This document shows positions 1-13,475 of a DNA stretch of 64,000 nt, piece by piece. Each line of letters starts with the position of its first letter. Positions within the stretch are counted from its first letter, which is position 1. The translations under genes and the position numbers were made by a program. The notes under the pieces were generated by a model, which searched no databases, was not told the DNA's origin, and saw nothing but the letters and a program-made list of their open reading frames with translations. Source of the stretch: Onchocerca volvulus (Eukaryota; Nematoda; Chromadorea; Rhabditida; Onchocercidae); contig HG738137.1 in the NCBI GenBank assembly GCA_000499405.2, positions 26,093,832-26,157,831 on the forward strand, given 5' to 3'.

Positions 1-164
1 AATTTAAAATAAATCATATTCAATGCATATTTATTTTCCTTTTCCTAGATATTAAAAGAAAATAGCAATTTGATTTTGAAATTCAGCATTAAGTTTGCAA
101 ATTATAAATAATCGTGATTGATTTCGATAAAGTTGAAATTTCTTAATAACGATTAAAATTCAGT

Positions 165-3159
165 TTACACCAACTTTAAATTTTTTGATCTTAAATTACA
201 TAAAAGAACATGTTCTTTATAAATGCAATTTTTCGTTTTGCTATCGAAGAACAATCCCGCTGGACAGTTCACATGATATCCAAAGCCCGAAGCACAAAAA
301 TAGAAGTAATTTTCACAGCCTGCTGAGAACAATCCATCACCATTTTTCTCACAGAAGTTATCTTAATATTAGAAATATAAAGAATGGACAAAAGGTTAGA
401 ATGAATTTAAATTTCAAAATTGAATTTTTAAAATATAAGAATTCCTCGTCCAAATTCCGACAATTTCAATGTGCATATGGTAAATTTTTATAAATTGCTA
501 AGGTAACAGATTAAGAAGAATCTATGAAACGATAATTATCGTAATCAAATTTCATTTGAAAATTAATAAATCGAAAAATTTACTTAATTCTGGTGCCGAA
601 ACGATTTTGGCTATTTGAGTAGAATTGCCTATAATTGATGAGGAAGAATTTTTCTCAGTTACATATTCTTGTACAGAATCTGCAACATGATACTGCTTCT
701 GTTTTACATCATATACTTGACCTTCTGCCGTACAATTCATTTCTCAACAGATAATTATATTCTTATATCAATAAGCATGTTAACTAAACATGATCTATTG
801 AATCGTTGAACTTTTTCTTTCCGAAAATATTTGGCAAACTTCAAACCAGTTTAAATTAAACTTTTAAAATCAGTTACCGCCTTTTTTTTGATTTAAAAAA
901 GAAAAAAAATGAAAGGATCATTTGTTATTGGAATTTACACCCATGCGATGATAATAATTACAAAGGTCGTTTCAAATTAAAATGCATCAGTTATTTTCCA
1001 GCATATCTGTTGTTAGGTAAACAAGAAAATTGCTTTCTGTATAAGTAAGAATTGCCAGGATTGGTAATTCCGAAAGAGAAAATTGGAGATGTTTCACTCA
1101 CCTGATTCAGGTTTCCATAAGTTTGCCTGATACCTAAAAGTAGCTGATTTAAATCATAGTAATACTTCTTTTTGCATTTCAAATGAAATGATATATTTGG
1201 GAAGAAAATTTTGCAATTATTTGAAATGAATAATTCTACTTAATACAATTATTTATAGAAAAAGTAGGGGTTCGTTTTGTACATATCAAGAAAACATTGA
1301 TGAATAATAATTCAGATTGCTGATTGCGGCTAATCTTAGATGAAGAGAATTTATTCTTGCTGAATCATGTCCGGAATATCAAAGCTAACTAATTGCTTAA
1401 TATTTCGTGCTTTTCAGTAATTATAAGTCGGAAAAATAAGAAATTCAAGATGTAATCTTCATAATATTTTAATCAATTTATTGATAATGAATGCTATTAT
1501 CTGTGATAGTTACATTATCTGATAATCATCATTGCAGTAATCTAATCTATTAATTTATAAAAACAAAATTAATGATGTATTGTTAAAATATTCTTCAAGC
1601 GAAAAAAAAAATGAAAAAATTTTACAAGATTTGTCGAGTAGGTCGCTTTTTATCATTACTTTCATGATCTTTGATTTTCTTTTTATCAAGTGATAACCTA
1701 TGAGTACCACTACCATATCTTTCATTTAAATCGAAAATCGATCTACCTCCATTTGCCATCAAAATTCGTTCAACATATTTTCCTGCAAAAGTAAAGCATA
1801 AAAAGAAGGACAGAAGAAATTGAAATTTCGAAATGTGATCAAATTTTTAATATAAGTCGAAATCATTTTAGTTTAAATTATACTTGGAATATATAATTCT
1901 GGAGAAGGCCTTATATTTTAATGAGTTGAAAACTTGTTTTTTTTAAATTTACAATGACCTCTTTCACCCAATCGTTTCTCCCGACGTTCATTAAATTCGC
2001 GCAGAGCAGTTAGTAAATTGCATTCATCGATGCTATCAACTTCATCACATCCTTTCAGCTTATCATTGTAGTATAAGCCTACTGGACATAACATTTCCGA
2101 AGAATGACCCCGAGAACAGTGATAGTAAGTTGTCGAGCATTTGCCACTACCGTAAACACCATCTTTCCGTTTGGAACAATCAAATGGATTACTGTAAATA
2201 AAAACTTTCTATGAAAATTTTAAATTAAATGCCAATGCTGGCATAAAATTGTTAGTGAAAATTAAGTCAAAATTTAAACTTTAGTTATTCAATGAACTAA
2301 AATTGGAACTGAAAATTTTTGAAAATAATCGAAAAATGCAAAGAAAAAATAAAACTTACTTCGCCTTTGCAATTGTCTTATCATTGTCCATGCTGAAAAA
2401 TTATGAATCAAGCATCGAATTGAAGCGTATTATTATCACTATTATCAAAATGAAATACTAAAAAAAAAAAAGGTCTGAAAAAGTAGTTATGAGTTATTAG
2501 GATTTTGCTTTTTTAAAACTAGTTCATTTAAAATGTTTACTTATTGAGGCAAGCAATAACTTGTCGTCTTTCTTCACATTTAGCTGTTTCAACATTAAAT
2601 TTCAAGTTTTTGGGACATGTATAGATATAGCGTTTGCCGTTATAACATCTCAGAAATTTTGATGAACAACCGCGTCCGTACAGTCCGTTAGAATCACGTC
2701 CGGTACAGTCTAGGACATCTGATCCTGGAACCAATTTATCCATCAGTAGTATTTTTTCAAGTTGCCTATGCATCTTCAGAAAATAAAAAAATTAAATGCC
2801 TTCCTCATCAAAACTTTTCAGTCCTTTGACCATAAAATGATAATTAAGCCTTGTAAATGATGTAAAATGAGATAAAAGCCTGAAACAAAAGTCCAAAAAA
2901 AGAAATTAAAACATCAAACAGAAAAGAATTCTGCTATGTGCCAATAATTACAATTAAAACTAATTTAATTTTTTTTTTTTTTTGGTTGGGAAAAATGACT
3001 CGAAGTAATTTTTGCTAAGTCGCAATATTTTGACCGATGAAAACTATCGGTTGAAATTGTTTTAACAATTGTATTGCGCATAAAACCCGACTTACTTCTG
3101 GGAGCATTTTCGACAAGATTCACGTGAAGAGAAATAATTAACAAACCAAACAAAATCAT
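165..3159 (-). CDS. Secreted protein with three CBM14 (peritrophin-A) chitin-binding domains, 346 aa
   Basis: Exons (minus, 5' to 3'): 3159-3096, 2724-2541, 2392-2360, 2191-1959, 1782-1626, 1133-1102, 724-584, 361-165. All phases join and total 347 codons. The protein begins with a signal peptide (MILFGLLIISLHVNLVENA). Three six-cysteine CBM14 domains follow at about residues 28-80, 99-151 and 285-336, with a Ser/Asn-rich linker before the third. CBM14 domains bind chitin in eggshell, cuticle or sheath; secretion and chitin binding are inferred from family. The 1626 donor overlaps an in-frame TAA: read through, exon 5 ends at 1622 and gives a 224-aa form with two domains. Whether the last three exons belong to the same gene rests on phase agreement and on finding no second signal-peptide exon. 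A separate downstream gene is the alternative. Confidence 0.72.
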
Positions 3160-6100
3160 TCTTAAATAGATGAGCAATAAAAATTCGTAGCAGTTTGAAG
3201 CTGAAAATATTAATAATAAATGAAAGTGGTGGATAGAAAGCAAATAAAGGAAGATGCCATTCTCAGGAAATCTCATCACCTACTTTTAATCTCCGAAAAA
3301 ATCTTAATACAAAAAAGAAAAATTATCTTCCGAAAGATTTTCGCATTTCAGATATATGTTTTTGTGAAAAATTTCTCATCAAATGCATAAAAATTATCAT
3401 GCAATCACGTTTTGTTTGCTTAATGCGAAATCTTTCCTGTTATAATTCATGTACAATTGTGTCGCGGATCTTCTATGACCGTGACAATAATTGTGGGTGC
3501 TAGAATTGTCGCTGATCTTCTTAACCGTGACAATTGTTGAAAGTTCTTGAATTCTTCTTTTCTTGTTCCCGAAATCTCAAACTTAGTAATTAAATCTTTA
3601 TTATAAATATGATAACACCGACAAAACCGACAAATTCAATATCAATACAATCAATTGACCTCGTAGTAGCACATCCTTTTGACAATGATCCTATGGTCAG
3701 GACCCTCTTCTTATTTATAGAGGGAGGATCCCGCTAGAATTTGATCCACAATGAGGCGCCATTTTCAGCGCATAAGAGCGCGTCTTTTTTGGCGCGTAAC
3801 CTTGACTACAACAAGGAATAAAGTTACAAAGCCATTTGACCTATAAACAAAGGACATATTCACATCCAATAAGATTAACAAATCATTCGAAAATCAAGAA
3901 TCACTTATTTTCTTATACTTCTCGCGATTTGAGCGACAAATTGAAAGCTAAGAAAATTTTCCCTTTAATTCAAAATCTAAAAAGCTAAAGAACGGTGCCG
4001 AATATTAAATTCTAACTGATATTTTAAATTTAAAATTTTGCTATATGTTGGGGATATCATGGGGTGACATAATTAAGGCTTTAAAAACTTTAATACTATA
4101 TCTTAGATTAATCAGACTACTTACAAGTTCAAAACATACAATTTATAAAGTGGCAAAATTAAGAGGAATGCCGGCAGCTCTAATTATTTCAAATTGACAA
4201 ATTTTTGAAACTCGAAAACATACGTGTAAGCAAATTTTGATGAAACAATGTTTGAAATTATGCTTTGTTACATGTTAAATTTTCCAATAGTTAAGCGATT
4301 AATCATTTTAAATTTCATCCTTTAATCTTTTCCATGCATGAATTAAATTTAATTTCATCAATATTTTGCTTCTTCAATAGAATTTTTTAAAAATTTTGCA
4401 TTATCAATTAGCAGATCAAAATGAATTTAAGATATAGATTTGAGCAATCAAAATTTTTATATTCGATATGAAATTGTCATACTTTTGAAATAATTTGATG
4501 AGCGATTTGAAGCGTGAAAACAATTTCGTCTTTTTGATAACTTCAGTCTTAAATACTTATCAAGCCAATCAGGCAAATTCTTTAATTTGAAAATGTCCAG
4601 CAATCGTCCAACAGAAAAAGATTTCTGAAACTAAAGATCTTACACATTGGTAGATGAATTCTCTCGAGCATTCTATGGTTCCTGACCAGTTTTTTACATC
4701 CAAATTCTACACTCACGATAGTTGACTAATGATTTTTTGGTTCTCGAAGAAAATCCTATTATTTTAGGAAACTCTCATTATAGGCCTTTTCTAAAACAAA
4801 TGCATTTGATATTTTGTCGAACCTCTGAAATTAATTAAAAAATTTATGCTCTATAACACATGTTAATAATCATGGAGAAATTATGGAATTTTCTGATTAT
4901 CCATATCATTCATATTATATCAGCATTCGAACATCCTACACATGTTCCTGATCCATTTTGCTTTGCCCAATTCTTATCATTTTTCGAAACGTTACTACTC
5001 CAATATCCTGATTTTTCTTTCGCCTAATATTATAATTATTGCAAAAAAAAAGAAAAAAAAGAAAAAAACCCGACATCTCTTGCAGAATTCGTTTTTTAGC
5101 ACATTATAAAACTTTAATTAATTAAGAGAAATGCTCCATTATAACTTTCAAATTTCAATTTCAGTTGATCCCGACGCGCAAACTTGTATCACGGTATATT
5201 GAGACAGTAGCGTAGCAAGAAACTTTTCTGAGGTGAGGATGTTATGTTTTTCTTACGTAGACGTTTGTCCACGGCTTCACGTACATCGACACTTGTCTAG
5301 TTTTTTAATATGTATATTTTACGTGGCTTAGACTTAACCATCCTACTCTTTTCATCATCGCCTAAAACTTTAAATGTATTTCAGTTCCAAAATGTACAAC
5401 TTGTGAAACGTGAGGATTAAGGATGTGATAAAAAGAGTTTACTTTCATTAACTTTATTTGATGGATGATATTAAAACATTGCGTGAGGTATATTTTGCGA
5501 TTACAAGTTGTTTACATCTATATGTAATTCTAACTTAAAAGTTCAGTTCCTTTCTATTCTATCCCTGTTCTCTTATGATTTTTTCCATCGAATGAAATAA
5601 GTGAATTTGAAATGAAAATGATAACTATGTTTTAAATATCGAATTTCGCATATAGCTAGAGTAGCATTCATACATGTATTTTAGCTAATTCGCGCTATGC
5701 TATCTATTTGAGCAAGTTTAGTAATCTTTTTTGGTCTTAAAACGCAAACTGCACGTTGCATAAATAACGGAAAGTCTTTTTTTTTGGAATAAAATGAGAA
5801 AATGAGTAAGGGGTGTGTCCTATAGTTTTAATTACTTAGCTGTACCCGAATATAAATTACCTGTTTCTGTTTCCGAAGACTCGAAATGTTCCATTGCTTA
5901 TTTTCAGTTATTGAGGAGCCTGTTTTCTAGTTTCATTATGTTTAAGCTTTTTATCCGCTGAATCTCTCAGTATTAGGAGAAAGTCGAAGGTCATTTCTTA
6001 CATGAAGTGAAGCGTTCGGTTCTATGAGTTAGTAGAGTTTATTATTGGACAATTGATCGTTTCTCAGTATTTCTCTACAAGGCTTATTTCGATAGTTCAG

Positions 6101-7383
6101 TAATTTAATTTCTTTAGCAAACTTTTGTCTACATAGAGCACAGATGTATTTATATCCCGAAATGAATAAGGATATGGAGAAAATAATTTGAATTAAATAA
6201 TTGCGCATATAATTACTTTTCTATTAGCGTAATTGCTTAAGAAACCAATCGAACACTTTCATCATTCAGTGCGATACACGTACGTAAAAGATTTTTCTCT
6301 GATTGTCATAAAAGTGGGATTTTGTAGGTCGGGAATTGAGTAGAATTGAATTTTGTGACGAAGTTTTTGGTTTAACGGACTTTATTTACCGCAACTACGA
6401 TATACAAGACAATTAATAAATATCGATATATAATCAATAATTTAGATTTCTTTTTCATTTGAGGATTATTGGTAATGGAAATTGATAGAGTTTATGAAGT
6501 TTAGAAGCTGGGTTGGAAAACTCCGCTCGTCGAGTTATTGATCAGAGTAAGCATTGTTCCATACGATCACAATCCTTTTTATATCGCTAATTCTTAGTTC
6601 TGTAGTAAACAGTGATTTACAATATGTTAATTATTTTAAAGTTTGGTTACTATTACAGTGTTTATAGTTTTAAATGTTGCAAATTAGCGTAATTATCAGG
6701 CGGAAAATCTTTGCAGTAATCCAGACATTACGCATAAGCAAGATTATAAGATCGGAAACATTTGCTTGTGTATTAATTTTGTCTTTTTTCTTTTTTTTTT
6801 CTTTTCTTTTTTTTTTTTACTGTGAGAAGTAAAACTTGCCAATCGAGGACAAAGATGAGAATTAGATAATTCATTACATTAGACATCGTAACATTCATTT
6901 AAATTCATCCTAAGTGATGAATTATTTAGGAAATATTCTTCAATGCAATAATTTGATTATTTGAATATATTTATTCTAGAACTGTTTCGGTTTTTCCATA
7001 TTGATCTAGCAAATTCATTTTTTCCATATATCATACATGTTTGCATTTTTTAAAACGAAGCGCTATTTAAGAGATATAACTGTGGTTAGGTTTTAAAGAC
7101 TAGTTCTTATTTAAAGAATTTAGTGATCTGTCGTCCAGGATCACTAAAGATTTCCAATTATACTGTTCTTTTTTTGTTTTCTAATTTTCTTATGTTAATC
7201 AAATTATCAGTTTATAATCTGATGAACTATCGATAGAATCTTCCTTTAATTTTCCTCTTAATTTTACCTCCAGTATCTATAACTTGGCTAATTTACCCAT
7301 AATAAAACGGTGTGACTATTTTAAATTCCTTTACGACTGACTAAGTTTGTCAGGTAGAGAATTATTTCACAATTTTAAAGGCA
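3160..7383. other. Intergenic, no gene recognised
   Basis: About 4.2 kb between the divergent CBM14 gene and MRGBP. It is AT-rich, with an A-rich tract at 5041-5067 and a pyrimidine tract at 6780-6819. A relatively GC-rich block at 3454-3860 is listed separately. No ORF with family resemblance or a plausible exon chain was seen. Promoters for both flanking genes must lie here, but I could not point to a defined site. Confidence 0.6.
3454..3860 (-). mobile_element. Possible solo-LTR-like retroelement relic
   Basis: This GC-richer block stands out from its surroundings. Read on the minus strand it has a TATA-like box (CTATAAATAAG near 3720), then an AATAAA signal near 3600, then two copies of a ~32-bp element (3454-3488 and 3504-3534) built around TGTCACGGT...GATC. 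The order TATA, poly(A) signal, end repeat resembles an LTR. There is no clear target-site duplication and no internal coding region, so this is a weak call. Confidence 0.25.
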
Positions 7384-9492
7384 ATGGACGAAGAAAATTC
7401 ATTATCACTAAGTACCCATGAAAGTTCACTGATGGAAGGAGAAGAATTGCAACAATCCTCGTCATCGTCTGAATGGTGTACCGATTCCGAAATACGTCTT
7501 TTCAAAAAACTTTTATCTCATAAACCAGCAGATAAGTTCTTTATGATAAATTTTTTTCCCATCAATTCCATGTAAAATCATGGAATCTGTTTGCATCGAT
7601 ATTATCCGCCTTATGTTAGTTGTAACAATTTTTGATAAATCTAAGGCTTTCTGAGTTGCCGTTGTCAGATAGAGAACATGATGCGATGATCCACTTCTCC
7701 AGTCATTCATAGATTACAGATGCAACACAGAACAATGAAATCTCGAAACTTATGTCTAATTCACGTTAAAAATTTTTCAGGTGTTTCAAAACATTTCCAT
7801 ATGGGTTGTCTTGTTGATTACATGAATAACGTTTATGAAGATGAAGATACCGATTTCGAGGATGTTTTGACATCAGAGGATTTACATGAACTCGCTATCA
7901 AAAAAAATATTACAGGAAAACCACGGATTTTCAGACCAAGATACAAAATAAGACCCACCGCTGAATTGGTCAGTTTACTACAGTTTACTATCATGTTGAA
8001 TTTTCTTGGTTTGTCTTATAATGATGAGAACTTATGCAGACCGAATTGCATTGTTGATTCGTTGTAATTTAAATGTTATAACTATTTTTTTCACAGAAGT
8101 AGCTCGTGTTGGAATTTGTAAATTGTTCAGCTAATTGAAAACTAAAAATTTTCAAACAACATTGCAAAACTGAAGACTGTAGATCGTAATTTTTTGAATT
8201 TTGTGATCCCAATTTACAGATATTTACAACAACTATGTTCCTATCACCTTAGATATTGATATATTCTCGCCCATATATAAGATAATAGAAACATAGTTGC
8301 ATACATAGTTAATTAAATTGAGCGCTGCATGGTTTTAGCTCCAGTTTCAAAACTTGAAGCTCAAGGAATTAGCGATTGCGAAATGCAGAATGGCATGATT
8401 TAATCCAGTATCACTTTCCCGAACGTATTTTTAAACTAATTCTTTTATGTCAATTTCAGATTTGGAAGAAATTAGAAAACATGTATGATATGAAGGAAAT
8501 CGAAAAAAATGAAGCAATGCCGGAAGGTTTATTGGAAAAATCGGAATTCTGTTTGCCAGAAGATGATTTTGGTGATTTGTTACGCAAGAAGGATGAGTTG
8601 AACAGAGGTTTCGTTGCTCCTCAAACTAATGGTCAATCGACTCTACGTAGAAAGCAGCGAGATTTGGGTATGCATTCTTTATTGACATATGAATTTATTG
8701 TAACTTTTTTTTTTCAAATTTTACTATAGTTTGTTATAATGGAATCGATAGCGTATATAACAAAGTATGTGAAAATGATGTTAGAATAGGTAGTTTAGGA
8801 CATGAACCGTTGTGTTCTTGACAGTATCGAAAGGATTCTGAAACTTTGTGATTTGGTAATACGGTTTCATTTTTGAATATTATATAGCGATTTTAGCTTT
8901 TCTAGTCGCTAAATGATAAATCATACTACATCAAGAAAGGATGTGGAACTCACGAAATCAAGTCATTTGATCCATTATCCATGAAATTTCGCAAACGAAA
9001 ACCAGTTTCAGAAACTTATTTGCCGAATCCAACAGTACCAAATTCTCGTGATGTTCGGAATACGTAATTTTGCGTATAAAAATCTGCACTGTATGCGACG
9101 TATTTATAAAATTCCAAATGTTTTTTTGTAATTTTTCGCACATATCGGCACAGTAATTAGTTCAATTGTTACTCTGCCTTTTCTTTATAAATTTCATTCA
9201 TAATGTTCTTATGAGGTAATTTTTCTGTATTTCCGGTTAATAATCATTTATCTTCATGAATATCGGAACTTGCTGATGCATGAAAATCATCTATAAGTTA
9301 AAATTGTTAATTTGAGTAAATTATTTATTCATTTTAAATGCACCAGAACCTTTTTTTCCTAATCATATTTGTATTTCTTTCTTCTTAGGAAATTTGGCGG
9401 TAGGTTTTTTGAAGGCATCTCGAGAAAAGAAAAGAAATTTAAGATGTACTTTAAAATTCATCTATAATTGTTTCGATGTATCTTCATTGTAA
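7384..9492 (+). CDS. MRGBP: MRG-binding protein / EAF7 homologue (NuA4/TIP60 acetyltransferase subunit)
   Basis: Exons 7384-7531, 7781-7968, 8460-8667 and probably 9389-9492 give about 215 aa. The acidic/Ser-rich N-terminus is followed by the EAF7/MRGBP signature: EWCTDSEIRLFKKLLSHKP, then GVSKHFHMGC, then IWKKLENMYDM and FCLPEDDF. The family links the chromodomain protein MRG15/EAF3 to the NuA4/TIP60 histone acetyltransferase in the nucleus. Residues ~67-108 are a nematode-type acidic insertion absent from human MRGBP. Intron 1 starts with ATAAGT rather than GTAAGT, although phase and conservation require the junction there (exon ending CCAGCAG). A likely splice acceptor lies 30 nt before the ATG. 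The last exon has a strong acceptor (TTTCTTCTTAG) but unconserved sequence. It lies inside the inverted repeat, so the gene straddles the duplication boundary at ~8783. Confidence 0.8.
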
Positions 9493-11731
9493 GACGTTTT
9501 TTGCTTGTGGATTTTTACACTTCATGGGGATCTCATTTCTTTATTTGCTCTATAAAGCTTTTTAATATTTTATTCTTCAGTTTTGCACGCTTAAAATATT
9601 GGCTGCGTATGAGATGTATAATGTAAATATGAAATCAGAATAAATTCCAGAAATTCCATGCCAGTGAGAATTCATGATGAGCAATCCGATAGAGGGAAAT
9701 AACTTGTACTCAGCAAACCGGACATATTAACGATCGGTGGTCAGTTAGTGAGTTATAGATGATTGATGGTTTTTGAACAAAAAAAGGATCCATTTGTTGA
9801 GATTTTTTATTATTGGCATTTTTTTACGACCATAAACTCGATATTTTTATGTTTTTGCTGTAACCGATCATGGATAATCTCATTAGCCCGTCCATGTTGT
9901 ATAATGCAAGTTGTTATCCATCTAATCGGTAATTGTATATTAAGTGAGTTGAAAAAACGAGTCGACTTTCATTGATTTTTAATTGCGAATTTCCAAATAA
10001 TCGGAGAAAGTAATGATGTCAAATTCAATTCATGACAATTAATAAAATTAGCAAATAACTGGAAGTAAAAAGAAGATATCTCTTCAGATCTTGCTTAGAT
10101 GAAAAAGGTTATAATGGTAATGAATTTTCATTTCCAGATTATAGTCATTATTAGTCAGTTTTTCTGTGTTCATTTGTTAAAGTTTATCAAAGGAAAGTGA
10201 TGTATCGAACTCCTCTTTATGTTGAATTAATTTTTTATTTCAATTGTCCTAGAAAGTATACATAAAATACCACAAATGTAATTCTTCAGATACTGTACAT
10301 TACTTCAATGTAGATGTGAAGTCTCGTATGTTCCTAGACCTTCAATTTTTGTAAAAAGCATTGAAGTTTCCACATTGTTTCTGTACAAAAAGAGAAAATT
10401 CTGGGAAAACTTAAACTTGGATCTTTTAAGAAAGTTGATATTGACGGTGTAAATGTACAACTTTCTTTTTGAACTTTCGAAGCATTTTAATCCTGAAAGT
10501 TTTTTTTTAATATTAAATTAAATTTTAAAAGTTTGCCGATTTTGGTTCGTCCACCACTCTTTCATTTTATTTATTACTTATTATTTACTCCGTGATCAGC
10601 TAATTATTCACTCCGAAAACTGATTGACAATTATAGTCAAATTGTTGAGACGGCATCTTTATCTGCGCATTAAAAAATGCAAATCAATAATTGATAATAA
10701 TCGTTACTCTAAACTATGCCACTCTTATTAGAAGCATGAATTGGCGTTGTAGAGTGTTATCATAAAACCAAATTCTTTGATTTATGTAAAGACGGACTCT
10801 TCGACTTCAACCGCCTTCAACAGATCATCCAGAAATAAGTATAAAAAATATTTTGTCGATGTCACAAAGTGAAATTTATTTAATTTAAATCTTAGCAAAG
10901 CGAAGAAATTTAGGTATCAATGTACATTATTATGCAAATGAAAGCAAAATCAAATTCATCGGAAATAAATCGATAATTTCGCAATTTTAGGGATACTTTG
11001 TGCACTATTCGCAAGCGAATTTTTTTTGTTTGATGCTTTTATATGCAGAAATTTTAGATCTCTTGTGATTCCAAAACGTGTATTTCGATGATTTTGTACA
11101 ATGATTGATTTAAGTCTAAAAGCTGATTTCATTTCTAGTCCTTACCAAAACATTCAATATTTATTTCTATGATCACTCATCCATTGCTGAAAATTGATTT
11201 CTGATCTGAAATAATGAAGCAATGACCACTTATGCTTCCAATAAAAATTAGCAAATTTTTACAATGTATACAAAAATGAATAAAGTCTTTTGATCCTGAT
11301 AAAATAATTTTCAATAGATCGCGAATTTTATTGCTTACATACTCCGTGTCATCGATAATAAACGATCAAAAGGACTGGACAAAGATTCCAACAATTTTTT
11401 AAAGAAATTCACCAAAATTTTGCCTGTTATTTTTTCATTTTCTCTTTAAATTATTTGAAATCTAGTCACTGTTCTCATTTTCTATGTAGAGTTGACCCGA
11501 CATTTATAATTCACATATTATAAGTCCTAGATCTGAAATTCTGTGGCACATATAGTAAATGTTATCATTACAGAAATATGCTTCACAAAGTTCTGTGACC
11601 TTTTGTGATAATTTATTTGCTTCATCTTAATCTTTCTTATCACTTACTTAATGCTAATATTGATGTATGCGTGCGTTTTTCTCAAAAAATTATTAAAACT
11701 TGAATATATTCCGAATATTGCATAGTTGAGC
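9493..11731. other. Non-coding part of left arm
   Basis: About 2.2 kb between the last MRGBP exon and the sushi gene. It is matched in the right arm, so it contains mirrored ORFs (for example 70 codons at 9763-9975) that look like by-products of the duplication. No domain, signal peptide or splice chain supports a gene. From ~10790 onward the sequence also matches the diverged third copy at 34660 onward. Confidence 0.6.
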
Positions 11732-13475
11732 ATGGCTCTGAAGTTTGCAGTACCGATTATTCTCGTTTTGTGCGTCCATGGTCATAAAGGATTCGCTGGA
11801 GGTAACATTTCTAAAAATACTACCCAAAAAGAAGAAAAATACAAATAGACGTAAATACATAAATATCGAAAAGATATCAGAGAATTTGAAAGAACAACAA
11901 AATATTGTAAGATTCTTTGATACATCTATAGTAAAATCGAAACAGAACTTCGTCACGTAAAAGTGATGACTATTTCTAACGCATCTCATTCCAGTAATAT
12001 TTCCGAAAACATCAGAAATAAATTTATACTCATTCACTATTTAGCAGAATCACTAGGAATACTAAGTTACTCTTCGGAGAACGGATAATTATATAATAAG
12101 TATAATTGAATGACCGATCATGTATTGATCTATCAGACAGGTGGAATTGCCATTAGAATTATATGACGAAGCAAGCAATTGCAATGAAATAAATTAATTA
12201 ACAGGATATATACGAAAACACATTTATTTTCTTTTCAGGTATCATATCAACTGCCAAATCAGTAATATGCAAACCGCTTATGCGAAGAGCAAATGGTTTC
12301 ATTACTTATCACTTGAAGGACGATGTGATATGTAATGTGGGCAGCAAAGCATACCTTTCATGTGACTCTCATTATGTCATTAATGGTAACAAAGTCACTA
12401 CATGCTGTACAGATGGAATATGGCGACCATCGCTTGGTTACTTTTATTCATTTCATTTTAACTATTCAATTTCCAGCTTTCGTAAATAGGTTGGCATTAT
12501 TCCATTTCTTGTCCATTCAATTTATCCAAGGTTGCTTACATCGCTGCATCGCCATAATCCTACGATCGTAACAACATTTGTGTAACTTGAAGCTTATTTA
12601 TGTGATTCTTGGACAACTAGCCCTGAACATGGATGTCATTTGAGCGAAAGATTTACACTTTCTTGACATTTGATTCATCTCACAGCGCCAGTTTCGTTTA
12701 TCAAAAAAAGCCTAGTTGGACACACATTTAATGTCTACGCTTCATTCAAGCAAGCAAGACGCCATACTCAAGACATTTCGTCCCACTAATCATTCATTTT
12801 ATCGAATATAACAGCTTCATTACATGCTTCAGCTATCCTGCGAGAAATTCAGAGGAAATCAGTTATTAGATAGTTCGATTAGTCTTTCGTCCCTGTACCA
12901 AAGTCAGACGATCGATTTGTACGTCAAAACGTCTTCGCAATTCCGACTGCAAAGTCAAAAATTTTCATTCAATCCTGAAATGGTACAATTTCAATTTTTT
13001 TAAATTTCAGGCACGTGCAAGCTGGCACCAGGAATTAATCCAAACTTTTGCCAACCATATATTAACAACAGAACAATAACATTGCATTACAGATCAGTAA
13101 GTTTTTTTCTCCTTTTTGCTATTGATATTTGCATTTACTCTCGATGAAAACGAGAATCACGCATAATAAAGAAAGGCAAAAACTTTCGAGACACTATTCA
13201 CCGATCTGAATTTACTGTCCGACATGGGAAAGAACCGAAGTGACAGTGATCATTTATCATTCATCATTAAATTGAATTTTAATTTTAGCTGCTCTGTTCT
13301 TTTCAGAAATATTTTTCCAAGGATGTAAAATTTTTAGACATCAAAAAAGATACCACTTGGTACTACGATAATCGCTGAATGCCCAATTGGACAACGTATT
13401 CTGGGTAATCCGACATCTAAATGCGTGGAAGGCATATGGAAACCAATCTTGGGAATTTGTGTCGACAAGAATTAG
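11732..13475 (+). CDS. Secreted two-domain sushi/CCP protein, copy 1 (163 aa)
   Basis: Exons 11732-11801, 12239-12436, 13011-13096 and 13338-13475 are joined in phases 1, 1, 0. The signal peptide MALKFAVPIILVLCVHG is followed by two CCP (sushi) modules. CCP1 covers residues ~35-92 (CKP...LSC...TCC...W..SLGTC, with extra cysteines). CCP2 covers residues ~102-160 (NFC...AEC...SKC...W..ILGIC). There is no transmembrane segment or GPI-type tail. CCP modules mediate protein-protein contacts and occur in complement regulators and many nematode surface or secreted proteins. A role at the host interface is speculation. An intron splits CCP2 at the same place as in the three related genes. An AATAAA lies at 13547. 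Copy 2 differs by about two residues (Ala/Thr in KLAPG; Thr/Ala in GTTII). Confidence 0.85.

Noticed and set aside
8958..9143. 61-codon minus-strand ORF near the arm boundary
   Set aside because: No ortholog-like features, and the frame is disrupted by indels in the other arm.
9763..9975. 70-codon ORF conserved in both arms (mirror at 22926-23138)
   Set aside because: Conservation follows from arm duplication. It has no signal peptide, domain or splice context and is not present in the third unit.
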